From Burkholderiaceae bacterium (GTDB lineage Bacteria > Pseudomonadota > Gammaproteobacteria > Burkholderiales > Burkholderiaceae_D): a stretch of 64,000 bases of DNA. The notes beneath the pieces were generated by a model. The model had not been told where the DNA came from. It did no database searches and saw only the letters and a list, made by a program, of their open reading frames with translations. The stretch covers positions 24,218 to 88,217 of the forward strand of contig JAOASL010000005.1 of the NCBI GenBank assembly GCA_030158675.1, in the 5' to 3' direction. Below, one piece after another: positions 30,897-40,444 of the stretch (positions within the stretch are counted from its first letter, which is position 1; each line of letters starts with the position of its first letter). The position numbers were made by a program, and so were the translations under genes.

Positions 30897-33149
30897 ATGA
30901 AATTCCGCTTCCCCATCGTCATCATCGACGAGGACTTCCGCTCCGAGAACACCTCGGGCCTTGGCATTCGCGCACTTGCGGATGCGATGGAAAAGGAAGG
31001 CATGGAAGTTCTTGGCGTCACCAGCTATGGCGACCTGTCGCAGTTCGCGCAGCAGCAGTCGCGCGCATCTGCTTTCATTCTGTCGATCGACGATGAGGAA
31101 TTCGGCGGCGGCAGTCCGGAAGAGACGGAGTCGGCGCTGAAATCGCTACGCGCCTTCGTCGAGGAAATCCGCTACAAGAATGCCGACATTCCGATCTACC
31201 TGTACGGCGAGACCCGTACGTCGCGGCACATCCCGAACGACATTCTGCGCGAGCTGCACGGCTTCATCCACATGTTCGAGGACACGCCGGAATTCGTTGC
31301 ACGCCATATCATCCGCGAAGCCCGCTCTTACCTCGACAGCCTCGCGCCGCCGTTTTTCCGCGCGATGGTGCATTACGCGCAGGACGGTTCGTATTCATGG
31401 CACTGCCCGGGCCACTCGGGCGGCGTCGCTTTCCTGAAGTCGCCGATCGGACAGATGTTCCACCAGTTCTTCGGCGAGAACATGCTGCGCGCCGATGTCT
31501 GCAATGCGGTCGAAGAACTGGGTCAGCTGCTCGACCACACCGGTCCGGTCGCCGCCAGTGAGCGCAATGCCGCACGCATCTTCAACGCCGACCACTGTTT
31601 CTTCGTGACCAACGGCACGTCGACCTCGAACAAGATGGTGTGGCACTCGACGGTGGCGCCGGGCGACATCGTCGTGGTCGACCGCAACTGCCACAAATCG
31701 GTCCTGCACTCGATCATCATGACGGGCGCGATTCCGGTATTCCTGATGCCGACCCGCAATCACCTCGGCATCATCGGTCCAATTCCGCTCGAAGAATTCA
31801 AGATGGAAAACATCATGAAGAAGATCGAGGCCAATCCGTTCGCACGCGAAGCGAAGAACAAGAAACCGCGCATCCTGACGATCACGCAGTCGACCTACGA
31901 TGGCGTGGTCTACAACGTCGAAGTGATCAAGGACATGCTCGACGGCCAGATCGATACACTGCACTTCGACGAGGCCTGGTTACCGCATGCGAGCTTCCAT
32001 GATTTTTACAAGGACATGCATGCGATCGGCAAGGACCGTCCGCGCGCCAATGAGTCGTTGATTTTCTCGACCCAGTCCACGCACAAGCTGCTGGCAGGGT
32101 TGTCTCAGGCCTCGCAAATTCTGGTGCAGGAATCGAACACGGTGCAGCTCGACCGCGACAGCTTCAACGAAGCCTACCTGATGCACATCTCGACCTCGCC
32201 GCAGTACGCGATCATTGCGTCGTGCGATATCGCCGCGGCAATGATGGAGCCGCCGGGCGGTACCGCGCTGGTCGAAGAGAGCCTCCTCGAAGCGCTCGAC
32301 TTCCGCCGCGCGATGAAGAAGGTCGATGAGGAATGGGGACAGGACTGGTGGTTCCAGGTCTGGGGGCCTGACAGCTTTTCGGAAGAAGGCCTGGGCTCGC
32401 GCGAAGACTGGATGATCAATACCGAGGACAACTGGCATGGCTTCGGCAAGATTGAGGCCGGCTTCAACATGCTCGACCCGATCAAGGCGACCATCGTCAC
32501 GCCCGGCCTGTCGCTCGACGGCCATTTCGGCACGACCGGCATACCGGCATCGATCGTCACCAAGTACCTTGCCGAGCATGGCGTGATCGTCGAGAAGGCC
32601 GGACTGTACTCGTTCTTCATCATGTTCACCATCGGCATCACCAAGGGCCGCTGGAACACGCTGCTGACTGCGCTGCAGCAGTTCAAAGATGACTACGACA
32701 AGAACCAGCCGATGTGGCGCATCCTGCCGGAATTTGCGGCGGCCAACCCGCGCTATGAGCGCGTCGGCCTGCGCGACTTGTGCCAGCAGATTCACGACAT
32801 GTACAAAACCTACGATGTCGCGCGCCTGACCACCGAGATGTATCTGTCGGACATGCAGCCCGCAATGAAACCATCGGATGCCTTCGCGAAGATGGCGCAC
32901 CGCGAGATCGACCGGGTGCCGATCGACGAGCTCGAGGGCCGTGTGACCTCGATCCTGCTGACACCTTATCCGCCGGGCATCCCGTTGCTGATCCCGGGCG
33001 AGCGTTTCAACAAAACTATCGTCGATTACCTGAAATTCGTGCGCGCATTCAACGAGAAGCTGCCCGGCTTCGAGACCGATGTGCACGGACTGGTGAAGAC
33101 CGAAGTCGATGGCGTGCGGGGCTATTACGTGGATTGCGTACAGCAGTAA
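30897..33149 (+). CDS. Orn/Lys/Arg decarboxylase, PLP-dependent
   Basis: 750 aa; PLP lysine region STQSTHKLLAGLSQASQI; fold III decarboxylase with N-terminal wing domain. Confidence 0.94.
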   Translation: MKFRFPIVIIDEDFRSENTSGLGIRALADAMEKEGMEVLGVTSYGDLSQFAQQQSRASAFILSIDDEEFGGGSPEETESALKSLRAFVEEIRYKNADIPIYLYGETRTSRHIPNDILRELHGFIHMFEDTPEFVARHIIREARSYLDSLAPPFFRAMVHYAQDGSYSWHCPGHSGGVAFLKSPIGQMFHQFFGENMLRADVCNAVEELGQLLDHTGPVAASERNAARIFNADHCFFVTNGTSTSNKMVWHSTVAPGDIVVVDRNCHKSVLHSIIMTGAIPVFLMPTRNHLGIIGPIPLEEFKMENIMKKIEANPFAREAKNKKPRILTITQSTYDGVVYNVEVIKDMLDGQIDTLHFDEAWLPHASFHDFYKDMHAIGKDRPRANESLIFSTQSTHKLLAGLSQASQILVQESNTVQLDRDSFNEAYLMHISTSPQYAIIASCDIAAAMMEPPGGTALVEESLLEALDFRRAMKKVDEEWGQDWWFQVWGPDSFSEEGLGSREDWMINTEDNWHGFGKIEAGFNMLDPIKATIVTPGLSLDGHFGTTGIPASIVTKYLAEHGVIVEKAGLYSFFIMFTIGITKGRWNTLLTALQQFKDDYDKNQPMWRILPEFAAANPRYERVGLRDLCQQIHDMYKTYDVARLTTEMYLSDMQPAMKPSDAFAKMAHREIDRVPIDELEGRVTSILLTPYPPGIPLLIPGERFNKTIVDYLKFVRAFNEKLPGFETDVHGLVKTEVDGVRGYYVDCVQQ

Positions 33150-33170
33150 TTACGGACGCCAGCCATTGGC

Positions 33171-33196
33171 AAGGGAGCTTCGGCTCCCTTTTTGTT
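33171..33196 (+). terminator. Intrinsic terminator
   Basis: AAGGGAGC-TTCG-GCTCCCTT followed by TTTGTTTT. Confidence 0.88.
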
Positions 33197-33232
33197 TTGC
33201 TGATTTTGTTTTGCTGCTTCGACCTGCGAAGA

Positions 33233-33799
33233 TCAGGTCTTCGGCAGTGTCACGCCATGCTGCCCCTGATACTTGCCGCCGCGGTCCTTGTACGACACCT
33301 CGCAGACCTCGTCACTTTCGAAGAAAAGCACCTGCGCGCAGCCCTCGCCCGCGTAGATCTTCGCCGGCAGCGGCGTGGTGTTCGAGAATTCCAGCGTCAC
33401 ATAGCCTTCCCACTCTGGCTCGAATGGCGTCACGTTGACGATGATGCCGCAGCGCGCATAGGTCGATTTGCCCAGGCAGATGGTCAGTACATTGCGCGGG
33501 ATGCGGAAGTATTCGATCGTGCGCGCCAGCGCGAATGAATTCGGCGGAATGATGCAGACGTCGCTCTGAATGTCGACGAACGAGTTCTCGTCAAAATTCT
33601 TCGGATCGACGATGGTGCTGTTGATATTGGTGAAGATCTTGAATTCGTTGGCGCAGCGTATGTCGTAGCCGTACGATGAGGTGCCGTACGAAACAATTTT
33701 CTGGCCATTGGCGGTCCGCACCTGACCCGGCTCGAACGGCTCGATCATGCCGTGCTGCTCGGCCATGCGGCGGATCCACTTGTCGGATTTGATGCTCAT
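33233..33799 (-). CDS. dcd: dCTP deaminase
   Basis: [79 protein letters not shown]. Confidence 0.97.
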   Translation of the reverse strand: MSIKSDKWIRRMAEQHGMIEPFEPGQVRTANGQKIVSYGTSSYGYDIRCANEFKIFTNINSTIVDPKNFDENSFVDIQSDVCIIPPNSFALARTIEYFRIPRNVLTICLGKSTYARCGIIVNVTPFEPEWEGYVTLEFSNTTPLPAKIYAGEGCAQVLFFESDEVCEVSYKDRGGKYQGQHGVTLPKT

Positions 33800-33883
33800 C
33801 AGTATTCGCGAGAGGTAAAAAACCGGACTAATTCTACGCGAATCTTCTTTCGTCCCGGCAGATTGCCGGTTCCTTCCGAAATG

Positions 33884-34642
33884 CTAGAACTGCACGTTAC
33901 GCAAAACCATGTGAGCGATATGTTCTTCGATCGCATTGAACGCATGAAGCAGTCCGGATTGCTGTACCGAATCGCCGCACTGGACGTGCCTGACGCAGCT
34001 CGCAAATTCTTCATTAAATTGCCGTTGGTGCTTTTCCGTGATGTTCAACGCCTTCGATTGCATGTCTTTTCCAAAGCTGTCCGCAGTGACTGAGGAAAAA
34101 TCGAAGTCCTGGTTCGCGCTATCGATATAGGTGGCCTTGATGTGCTTTGCCAAATCGACCGAAGGGCGATTTCGCAACGCCTGCAAATCCTGAAGGAACT
34201 GCACGCTCTCCATCATGTTTTTCTTCGCGATGTCGGGCATGCGCGCGTCGCGCAGCGCGCTGTAGGCGGGATTGAACAGCAGCGCCCGCATTTGGGTGCT
34301 CGCATTACCTGTCGGCAGAGACAGTCTGGGGGACGCCGGAGCAACCGCCGGGCGTGATGAAGGACGAGGCAGTTCACCGGATTTCACGTGAGCGGTCGCC
34401 ACGCCGGCTTGCGACAGCGAACTAGCGACTGACACCGATTGTGCGACGCCGTTTTTCGCTGCGGTGAGTCCGGAAGCTGCTTGCGCCGACGCGCTTTGCA
34501 GTTTCGCCGGATCGCTTCCCTGCCGCTGAAACAAAATCATCGGCGCGATTCCAGATTTGGCGCGAAACGCATCGAGCCTGGACGACAGTGACTCTTGACT
34601 CAAAGCGGCCGTACGGCTGCGCATCGCTCGGCTGGCATCCAT
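33884..34642 (-). CDS. Hypothetical protein: disordered Ser/Ala/Pro-rich N-terminus plus RGS-like C-terminal helical domain
   Basis: 252 aa from MDASRAMRSRTAALS, RBS GGAG 7 nt upstream; segment NMMESVQFLQDLQALRNRPSVDLAKHIKATYIDSANQDFDFSSVTADSFGKDM resembles RGS-domain helices by eye. Confidence 0.65.
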   Translation of the reverse strand: MDASRAMRSRTAALSQESLSSRLDAFRAKSGIAPMILFQRQGSDPAKLQSASAQAASGLTAAKNGVAQSVSVASSLSQAGVATAHVKSGELPRPSSRPAVAPASPRLSLPTGNASTQMRALLFNPAYSALRDARMPDIAKKNMMESVQFLQDLQALRNRPSVDLAKHIKATYIDSANQDFDFSSVTADSFGKDMQSKALNITEKHQRQFNEEFASCVRHVQCGDSVQQSGLLHAFNAIEEHIAHMVLRNVQF

Positions 34643-34653
34643 ACAATAACTCC

Positions 34654-34706
34654 GGCTGGTGAAGATCACCTTGGTGATGACCCATGATGAGTCACGCACA
34701 CCAGCC
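34654..34706. promoter_or_regulatory. Nested inverted repeats upstream of the RGS-like gene
   Basis: Outer arms GGCTGGTG (34654-34661)/CACCAGCC (34699-34706); inner ATCACC-TT-GGTGAT (34665-34678). Confidence 0.45.
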
Positions 34707-34747
34707 CATCGGCGCCGCAATAGTGCAGCACCGATGCATTGACGCAC

Positions 34748-37700
34748 TCAACGCTGCATCGACTCCCATACCTTCTGCAAACGCTTCACCGACACCGGCA
34801 TCGGCGTCCTCAGCTCCTGCGCGTACAGCGAGACGCGCAACTCCTCCAGCAACCAACGGAATTCCAGCATCTTCGGATCGCCATGGCTGCCGCCCTTGAT
34901 CGCGCGCTGCCAGGGCGCGGCGGCCAGCTGCCAGTCGGCCATCAACCGGGTATCGCGCGCCGGGTCGGCGCGCAGTTTGTCGATACGTACCTGCATGGCC
35001 TTCAGATAGCGCGGAAAATGCGACAGCTGCGCATGGTCGGTGTCGGCAACGAAACGCTTGTGCACCAGCGCCTGCAGTTGCGCCTGCATATCCGCTTGGG
35101 CGGTCGCATGCGATTTGATGCCTTGCAGCTTCTTCGGCAGCGTGTGGTATTCGGCAAGAATCTGCCCGATCAGGCGCGCGATCTCATTGACCAGCAGGTT
35201 CAGGCGCGCCTTGCCCTCGTCGCGCCGCGTATTGAATTCGCCGGGGTGGGTCGGCAGCGGCAACTGCAGGCAGGCACGTGTCAGTCCGGCCTGAATGATC
35301 TGGTCGCGCAATTCCTCCTGCGTGCCCAGCGCCATGAACTGCATGCCCATCTGCTGCAGCCCGGGTACGTTTTTCTCCAGGTACTTCAGCTGCTCCTTCA
35401 ACTGCAGCGCAAACAATCTGCGCAGCCCCTTCAGGTGGATTGCTGCGGCTTCGTTGGGATCGTCGAATACCTCGATGTCGCAGTGCATACCCTTGTCGAC
35501 CAGCGCCGGAAAGCCAATCAGCTTTTGCCGACCCTGCTGTATCTCGAGCAGCTCGGGCAATTCACCGAAGGACCAGGTGCTCAGGTTCTGGTACGCAGAC
35601 GGTGCGGCAACGCCCGTGCCGGTAGTGTGACTTACCGCAGCCGCAGGAGTCATCGCCACCTGCCGGTGCGGCCTGGGCGTCAGCGCCGGCCTGACGACTG
35701 GCACAGCCTCCGCGTCCGCCATTGGCACAACCTGTTCGGCGATCTTCTGGAACTGCTCGCGCGCCTGTGCGCCAAACTCGGCCTGCAAGGCGGCGAGATT
35801 GCGGCCCATGTCGAGCTGACGGCCGTGCTCATCGATCACCTTGAAGTTCATGAAATGGTGCGCCGGCAGCGTCTCGAGTTTGAAGTCGGCGGTCTTTGCC
35901 AGCGTGCCGGTTTGCTCGCGCACGTCGGCGATCAGTGCATCAAGCAATGCGCCGAGGGCGAACTTCTTTGCCGCATGAATACGCTCGCAAAAGCCGGCCG
36001 CATAGTCGGGCAGCGGCACGCAATGGCGGCGCAGCTTTTGCGGCAGCGACTTCAGCAACAGATGCGCCTTTTCCTTCAGCATGCCGGGCACTAGCCATTC
36101 GCAGCGATTCGCCGACACCTGATTCAATGCATACAACGGCACGGCAAGCGTGACGCCGTCACGCACCGAACCCGGCTCGAAGTGATAGGTCAGCGCCATT
36201 TCGATGCCGGCGTTGCGCATCAGCTTGGGGAACAGGTCGGTGGTGACACCGGCGGCCTCGTGCCGCATAAGATCATCGCGAATCAGGTACAACAGTTTCG
36301 GATTACCGGCGCTGGCCTTCTTCAGCCATTGCTCGAAGCCGACGGCGGTGCAGATGCCGTCGGGGATTTGCTTGTCGTAGAACGCAGCGATCAGTTCTTC
36401 ATCGACCAGCACGTCCTGCCGGCGCGATTTGTGCTCAAGATTTTCGATCTCGCGAATCAGCTTCTGGTTGTGCGTAAAGAATGGTGCGCGCGTGTCGAAG
36501 TCGCCGTCGACCAGCGCACTGCGAATGAAGAGTTCGCGCGCTTCCTGCGGATTGATCTTGCCGTAATCGATGCGGCGCTGGCTGTACACCACCAGGCCAT
36601 ACAAGGTGGCACGCTCGTACGCGGATACCTGTCCGCTGCGCTTCTCCCAGCGCGGGTCGCCGTAGGATTTTTTCAGCAGATGCCCACCGACTTTCTCCAG
36701 CCATTCGGGCTGGATGTTCGCGATCGTGCGCGCGAACAGGCGCGAGGTGTCGACCAGTTCGCCGGCCACCACCCAGCGGCCCGCCTTCTTCGCCAGCGCC
36801 GAACCCGGCCACAGATAGAACTTGATGCCGCGCGCGCCCAGATACAGCGGTTCGTCCTCCATCTTGTAGCCGATATTGCCGAGCAGGCCAGTCAGCAGCG
36901 CCAGATGCAGCTGTTCGAAGGTGGCCGGCGTCTCGTTCACGCGCCAGCCCTGCTCGCGCACCAGCGTAAATAGCTGTGAATGCACGTCACGCCATTCGCG
37001 CAGCCGTAGCTGCGAGAGGAAATGCTCGCGGCACTGCTCCTGCAGCTGCCGGTTTGACTTCTTGTGTTCGATCGCTTCCTCGAACCATGCCCAGATTTTC
37101 AGGTAAGCGAGGAATTCGGACTTCTCGTCCGCAAATTTCTTGTGCGCCTGATCGGCTGCGCCTTGTGCCTCTTGCGGGCGGTCGCGCGGATCCTGCACCG
37201 ACAGCGCCGCCGCGATGATCAGCATCTCATGCAGGCACTGATGATCGCGGCCAGCGAGAATCATGCGGCCCACGCGCGGATCGAGCGGCAGCCGTCCGAG
37301 TTCGCGGCCGAGCGCGGTCAGATCGCGCGCATCGTCCACCGCGCCCAGTTCCTGCAGCAGCTGATAGCCATCGGCGATCGCGCGGCCCAGCGGCGGCTCG
37401 ATGAAAGGAAATTGCTCGACATCGCCAAGCCGCAGCGACTTCATCCGCAGGATCACCGCAGCCAGCGACGAACGCAGGATTTCGGGATCGGTGAATTTCG
37501 GTCGCCGCAGGAAATCCTGCTCGTCGTACAGCCGTATGCAAACGCCGGCGGCCACCCGACCGCAACGGCCGGCGCGCTGGTTTGCCGCCGACTGCGCAAC
37601 CGGCTCGACCTGCAACTGCTCAACCTTGTTGCGATAGCTGTAGCGCTTCACGCGTGCAGTGCCGGCATCGACCACGTAACGTATGCCCGGCACAGTCAGC

Positions 37701-38701
37701 GAGGTTTCAGCCACATTGGTCGCCAGCACGATGCGGCGCGCATTACTGATCTTGAACACCCGCTCCTGCTCCTGCGCGGACAGCCGGGCAAATAACGGCA
37801 GGATCTCGACATGAGGTGGATGATGCTTGCGCAGCGCCTCGGCGGCATCGCGGATTTCGCGTTCGCCGGGCAGGAACACCAGGATGTCACCAGAGCCGAT
37901 GCGAGCCAGTTCGTCGACGGCATCGACGATCGCGTCTATCAGGTCGCGCTGCTCTTTCGCCTTCGCGGCCTGCGATGCCGCATTGACCGCCGTCTTTACA
38001 TCCGGCTCAATCGGGCGGTAGCGCACCTCGACCGGATAGAGCCTGCCCGATACCTCGATCACGGGCGCCTTCTTGCCACCGCTCTCGAAATGCTGTGCGA
38101 AGCGGTCGGCGTCGATAGTGGCTGACGTAATGATCAGCTTCAGGTCCGGGCGCTTCGGCAGCAATTGCTTCAGATAGCCGAGCAGGAAATCGATGTTCAG
38201 GCTGCGCTCGTGGGCCTCGTCGATGATCAGCGTGTCGTACTGGCGCAGCAGCGGATCGCCCTGTGTCTCGGCAAGCAGGATACCGTCGGTCATCAGCTTG
38301 ATCCACGCGCCGTCGGACAAGGTATCGTTGAAACGCACCTTGTAGCCGACATGCATGCCGGGCGGCGTACCGAGCTCCTGCGCGATGCGCTTGGCAGTGG
38401 ATGACGCGGCAATGCGGCGCGGCTGGGTATGGCCGATCATGCCCTTCTCGCCGCGGCCGATGGACAGGCAGATCTTCGGCAGCTGGGTGGTCTTGCCGGA
38501 GCCGGTCTCGCCACTGACGATCACCACCTGGTGATTGCGCAGGGCGTCGGCAATTTCTTCACGACGGCCGGAAACCGGCAGTTCTTCGGGGAAGGTAACG
38601 ACCGGGAGCGGATTGCGAACGGTAGCTTGCGTTGCTGCGCGCCCGGAAGGGCGCCGGCCAGGCGCCGGCGGCGCATTTTTCGGGGTCTGGGGTGCGGACA
38701 T
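34748..38701 (-). CDS. hrpA: ATP-dependent RNA helicase HrpA
   Basis: DEAH helicase: VSGETGSGKTTQLPKICL, IIDEAHERSLN, TNVAETSLTVPGIRYVVD, QRAGRCGR; about 1300 aa. Confidence 0.96.
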   Translation of the reverse strand: MSAPQTPKNAPPAPGRRPSGRAATQATVRNPLPVVTFPEELPVSGRREEIADALRNHQVVIVSGETGSGKTTQLPKICLSIGRGEKGMIGHTQPRRIAASSTAKRIAQELGTPPGMHVGYKVRFNDTLSDGAWIKLMTDGILLAETQGDPLLRQYDTLIIDEAHERSLNIDFLLGYLKQLLPKRPDLKLIITSATIDADRFAQHFESGGKKAPVIEVSGRLYPVEVRYRPIEPDVKTAVNAASQAAKAKEQRDLIDAIVDAVDELARIGSGDILVFLPGEREIRDAAEALRKHHPPHVEILPLFARLSAQEQERVFKISNARRIVLATNVAETSLTVPGIRYVVDAGTARVKRYSYRNKVEQLQVEPVAQSAANQRAGRCGRVAAGVCIRLYDEQDFLRRPKFTDPEILRSSLAAVILRMKSLRLGDVEQFPFIEPPLGRAIADGYQLLQELGAVDDARDLTALGRELGRLPLDPRVGRMILAGRDHQCLHEMLIIAAALSVQDPRDRPQEAQGAADQAHKKFADEKSEFLAYLKIWAWFEEAIEHKKSNRQLQEQCREHFLSQLRLREWRDVHSQLFTLVREQGWRVNETPATFEQLHLALLTGLLGNIGYKMEDEPLYLGARGIKFYLWPGSALAKKAGRWVVAGELVDTSRLFARTIANIQPEWLEKVGGHLLKKSYGDPRWEKRSGQVSAYERATLYGLVVYSQRRIDYGKINPQEARELFIRSALVDGDFDTRAPFFTHNQKLIREIENLEHKSRRQDVLVDEELIAAFYDKQIPDGICTAVGFEQWLKKASAGNPKLLYLIRDDLMRHEAAGVTTDLFPKLMRNAGIEMALTYHFEPGSVRDGVTLAVPLYALNQVSANRCEWLVPGMLKEKAHLLLKSLPQKLRRHCVPLPDYAAGFCERIHAAKKFALGALLDALIADVREQTGTLAKTADFKLETLPAHHFMNFKVIDEHGRQLDMGRNLAALQAEFGAQAREQFQKIAEQVVPMADAEAVPVVRPALTPRPHRQVAMTPAAAVSHTTGTGVAAPSAYQNLSTWSFGELPELLEIQQGRQKLIGFPALVDKGMHCDIEVFDDPNEAAAIHLKGLRRLFALQLKEQLKYLEKNVPGLQQMGMQFMALGTQEELRDQIIQAGLTRACLQLPLPTHPGEFNTRRDEGKARLNLLVNEIARLIGQILAEYHTLPKKLQGIKSHATAQADMQAQLQALVHKRFVADTDHAQLSHFPRYLKAMQVRIDKLRADPARDTRLMADWQLAAAPWQRAIKGGSHGDPKMLEFRWLLEELRVSLYAQELRTPMPVSVKRLQKVWESMQR

Positions 38702-38726
38702 GTCGGGGCGAATTATAATGCCGGCC

Positions 38727-40037
38727 ATGGAGAACCCTACCCAGTTCGTCGAGTGGCTGCGCTCGGTCGCGCCCTATATCCACGCGTTTCGCGGCAAGAC
38801 CTTCGTGGTCGCCTTCCCGGGCGAGCTGGTGATGGCCGGCGCCCTGCCAGTGCTTGCGCACGATCTGTCGCTACTGCACGCGCTCGGCATCAAGGTCGTC
38901 ATCGTGCACGGCTCGCGCCCGCAAGTGGAAGAACAGCTGGCGCTGCGCCGCGTCGAAACGCGCTTCCACAACGGGCTGCGCATTACCGATGCGATTGCGC
39001 TCGAATGCGCGAAGGAAGCGGCCGGCGAACTCCGCCTCGACATCGAGGCGGCATTCAGCCAGGGCCTGCCGAACACGCCGATGGCAAACTCGGCGATCCG
39101 CGTCATTTCGGGCAATTTCGTGCTGGCGCGGCCGATGGGCATCATCGAAGGCGTCGATCTGGAACACACGGGGGTGACGCGCAAGGTGGCGCACGAGACC
39201 ATCAATCCCATCCTGGATGCTGGTGCGCTGGTGCTGTTGTCGCCGCTGGGCTTCTCGCCGACCGGCGAAGTGTTCAATCTGGCGATGGAAGACGTCGCGC
39301 TGGCGGCATCGACCGCGCTGCGCGCCGACAAGCTGATCTTCATTACCGAAACGCCGATGATGACCGATGCCGGCGGCGCCGAGATTCACGAGGTGTCCGC
39401 CCACCTGGCGCAGGCCATCCTGGCGTCCGGTTGCCTGCGCGCCGACATGGCGTTCTACTTTGAACATGCAACCAAGGCTTGCCTGGGCGGCGTGCCGCGC
39501 GCGCACATCGTGCCATTCTCGACCGACGGCTCGGTGTTGCTGGAGACCTTCACGCATGACGGCGTCGGCACGATGGTGTCAGCCGAAAATCTGGAAAGCC
39601 TGCGTGAGGCAACCATCGAGGACGTCGGCGGCATCCTGCAGCTGATCGAGCCACTGGAAGCCGACGGTACGCTGGTCAAACGCGGCCGTGAGCTGATCGA
39701 GCGCGAGATCAGCTATTTCTCCGTCATCGAGCACGACGGCGTGATCTTCGGTTGCGCGGCACTGTATCCTTTCCCGGCCGAGAAGACGGCCGAAATGGCC
39801 TGCCTGACCGTCAGTCCCGATTCACAGGCGCAGGGGGACGGCGAGCGGCTGCTGAAACACATCGAGAACCGTGCGCGCTCCGCCGGGTTCAAGAAGTTGT
39901 TCGTGCTGACCACGCGAACCGCGCACTGGTTCCTGAAACGCGGTTTCGTCAGTGCGAGCGTTGACACGTTGCCCAAGGACAGGCAGAACATGTACAACTG
40001 GCAACGCAAATCGCTGGTGCTGATCAAGAACCTCTGA
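38727..40037 (+). CDS. argA: N-acetylglutamate synthase (amino-acid N-acetyltransferase)
   Basis: Amino-acid kinase domain (IKVVIVHGSRPQVEEQLALR) plus C-terminal GNAT domain (LTVSPDSQAQGDGERLLKHIENRA); start MENPTQFVEWLR (alternative ATG at 38718). Confidence 0.94.
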   Translation: MENPTQFVEWLRSVAPYIHAFRGKTFVVAFPGELVMAGALPVLAHDLSLLHALGIKVVIVHGSRPQVEEQLALRRVETRFHNGLRITDAIALECAKEAAGELRLDIEAAFSQGLPNTPMANSAIRVISGNFVLARPMGIIEGVDLEHTGVTRKVAHETINPILDAGALVLLSPLGFSPTGEVFNLAMEDVALAASTALRADKLIFITETPMMTDAGGAEIHEVSAHLAQAILASGCLRADMAFYFEHATKACLGGVPRAHIVPFSTDGSVLLETFTHDGVGTMVSAENLESLREATIEDVGGILQLIEPLEADGTLVKRGRELIEREISYFSVIEHDGVIFGCAALYPFPAEKTAEMACLTVSPDSQAQGDGERLLKHIENRARSAGFKKLFVLTTRTAHWFLKRGFVSASVDTLPKDRQNMYNWQRKSLVLIKNL

Positions 40038-40091
40038 TTGGCGCCTGCCGCCGAATATTTACTGATTACTGATTATTTTCTGGAGAATCAC

Positions 40092-40364
40092 ATGGCCCGC
40101 ATGGTCCACTGCATCAAACTGAACAAGGAAGCCGAAGGTCTTGATTTCCCTCCCTACCCAGGTGATCTGGGCAAAAAAATCTGGGAGAGCGTGTCGAAGG
40201 AAGCCTGGGGCGCATGGCTGAAGCACCAGACCATGCTGGTCAATGAGAACCGGCTGAACCTTGCCGATGTACGCGCGCGCAAATATCTGGCCGCGCAAAT
40301 GGAAAAACATTTCTTCGGCGAAGGCGCGGACGAGGCGACCGGATACGTACCGCCATCGGCCTGA
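40092..40364 (+). CDS. yggX: Fe(2+)-trafficking / oxidative damage protection protein YggX
   Basis: [56 protein letters not shown]. Confidence 0.96.
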   Translation: MARMVHCIKLNKEAEGLDFPPYPGDLGKKIWESVSKEAWGAWLKHQTMLVNENRLNLADVRARKYLAAQMEKHFFGEGADEATGYVPPSA

Positions 40365-40385
40365 ACACGACAGGCGTCCCGCAAA

Positions 40386-40419
40386 AAAAGCCTGCTGGTC
40401 AGTCGACCGGCAGGCTTTT
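40386..40419. terminator. Bidirectional terminator between yggX and rpiA
   Basis: AAAAGCCTGCTGGTC-AGTC-GACCGGCAGGCTTTT, 15-bp stem with one G-T pair. Confidence 0.88.
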
Positions 40420-40444
40420 GTCATTTCGCCGGCACACCGGCGAA

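Noticed and set aside
31980-33086. 368-aa antisense ORF within the decarboxylase gene
   Set aside because: Shadow ORF; the decarboxylase frame is unambiguous.
34739-36094. 451-aa plus-strand ORF antisense to hrpA
   Set aside because: Gln/Leu/Arg-rich shadow ORF; hrpA is well supported on the minus strand.
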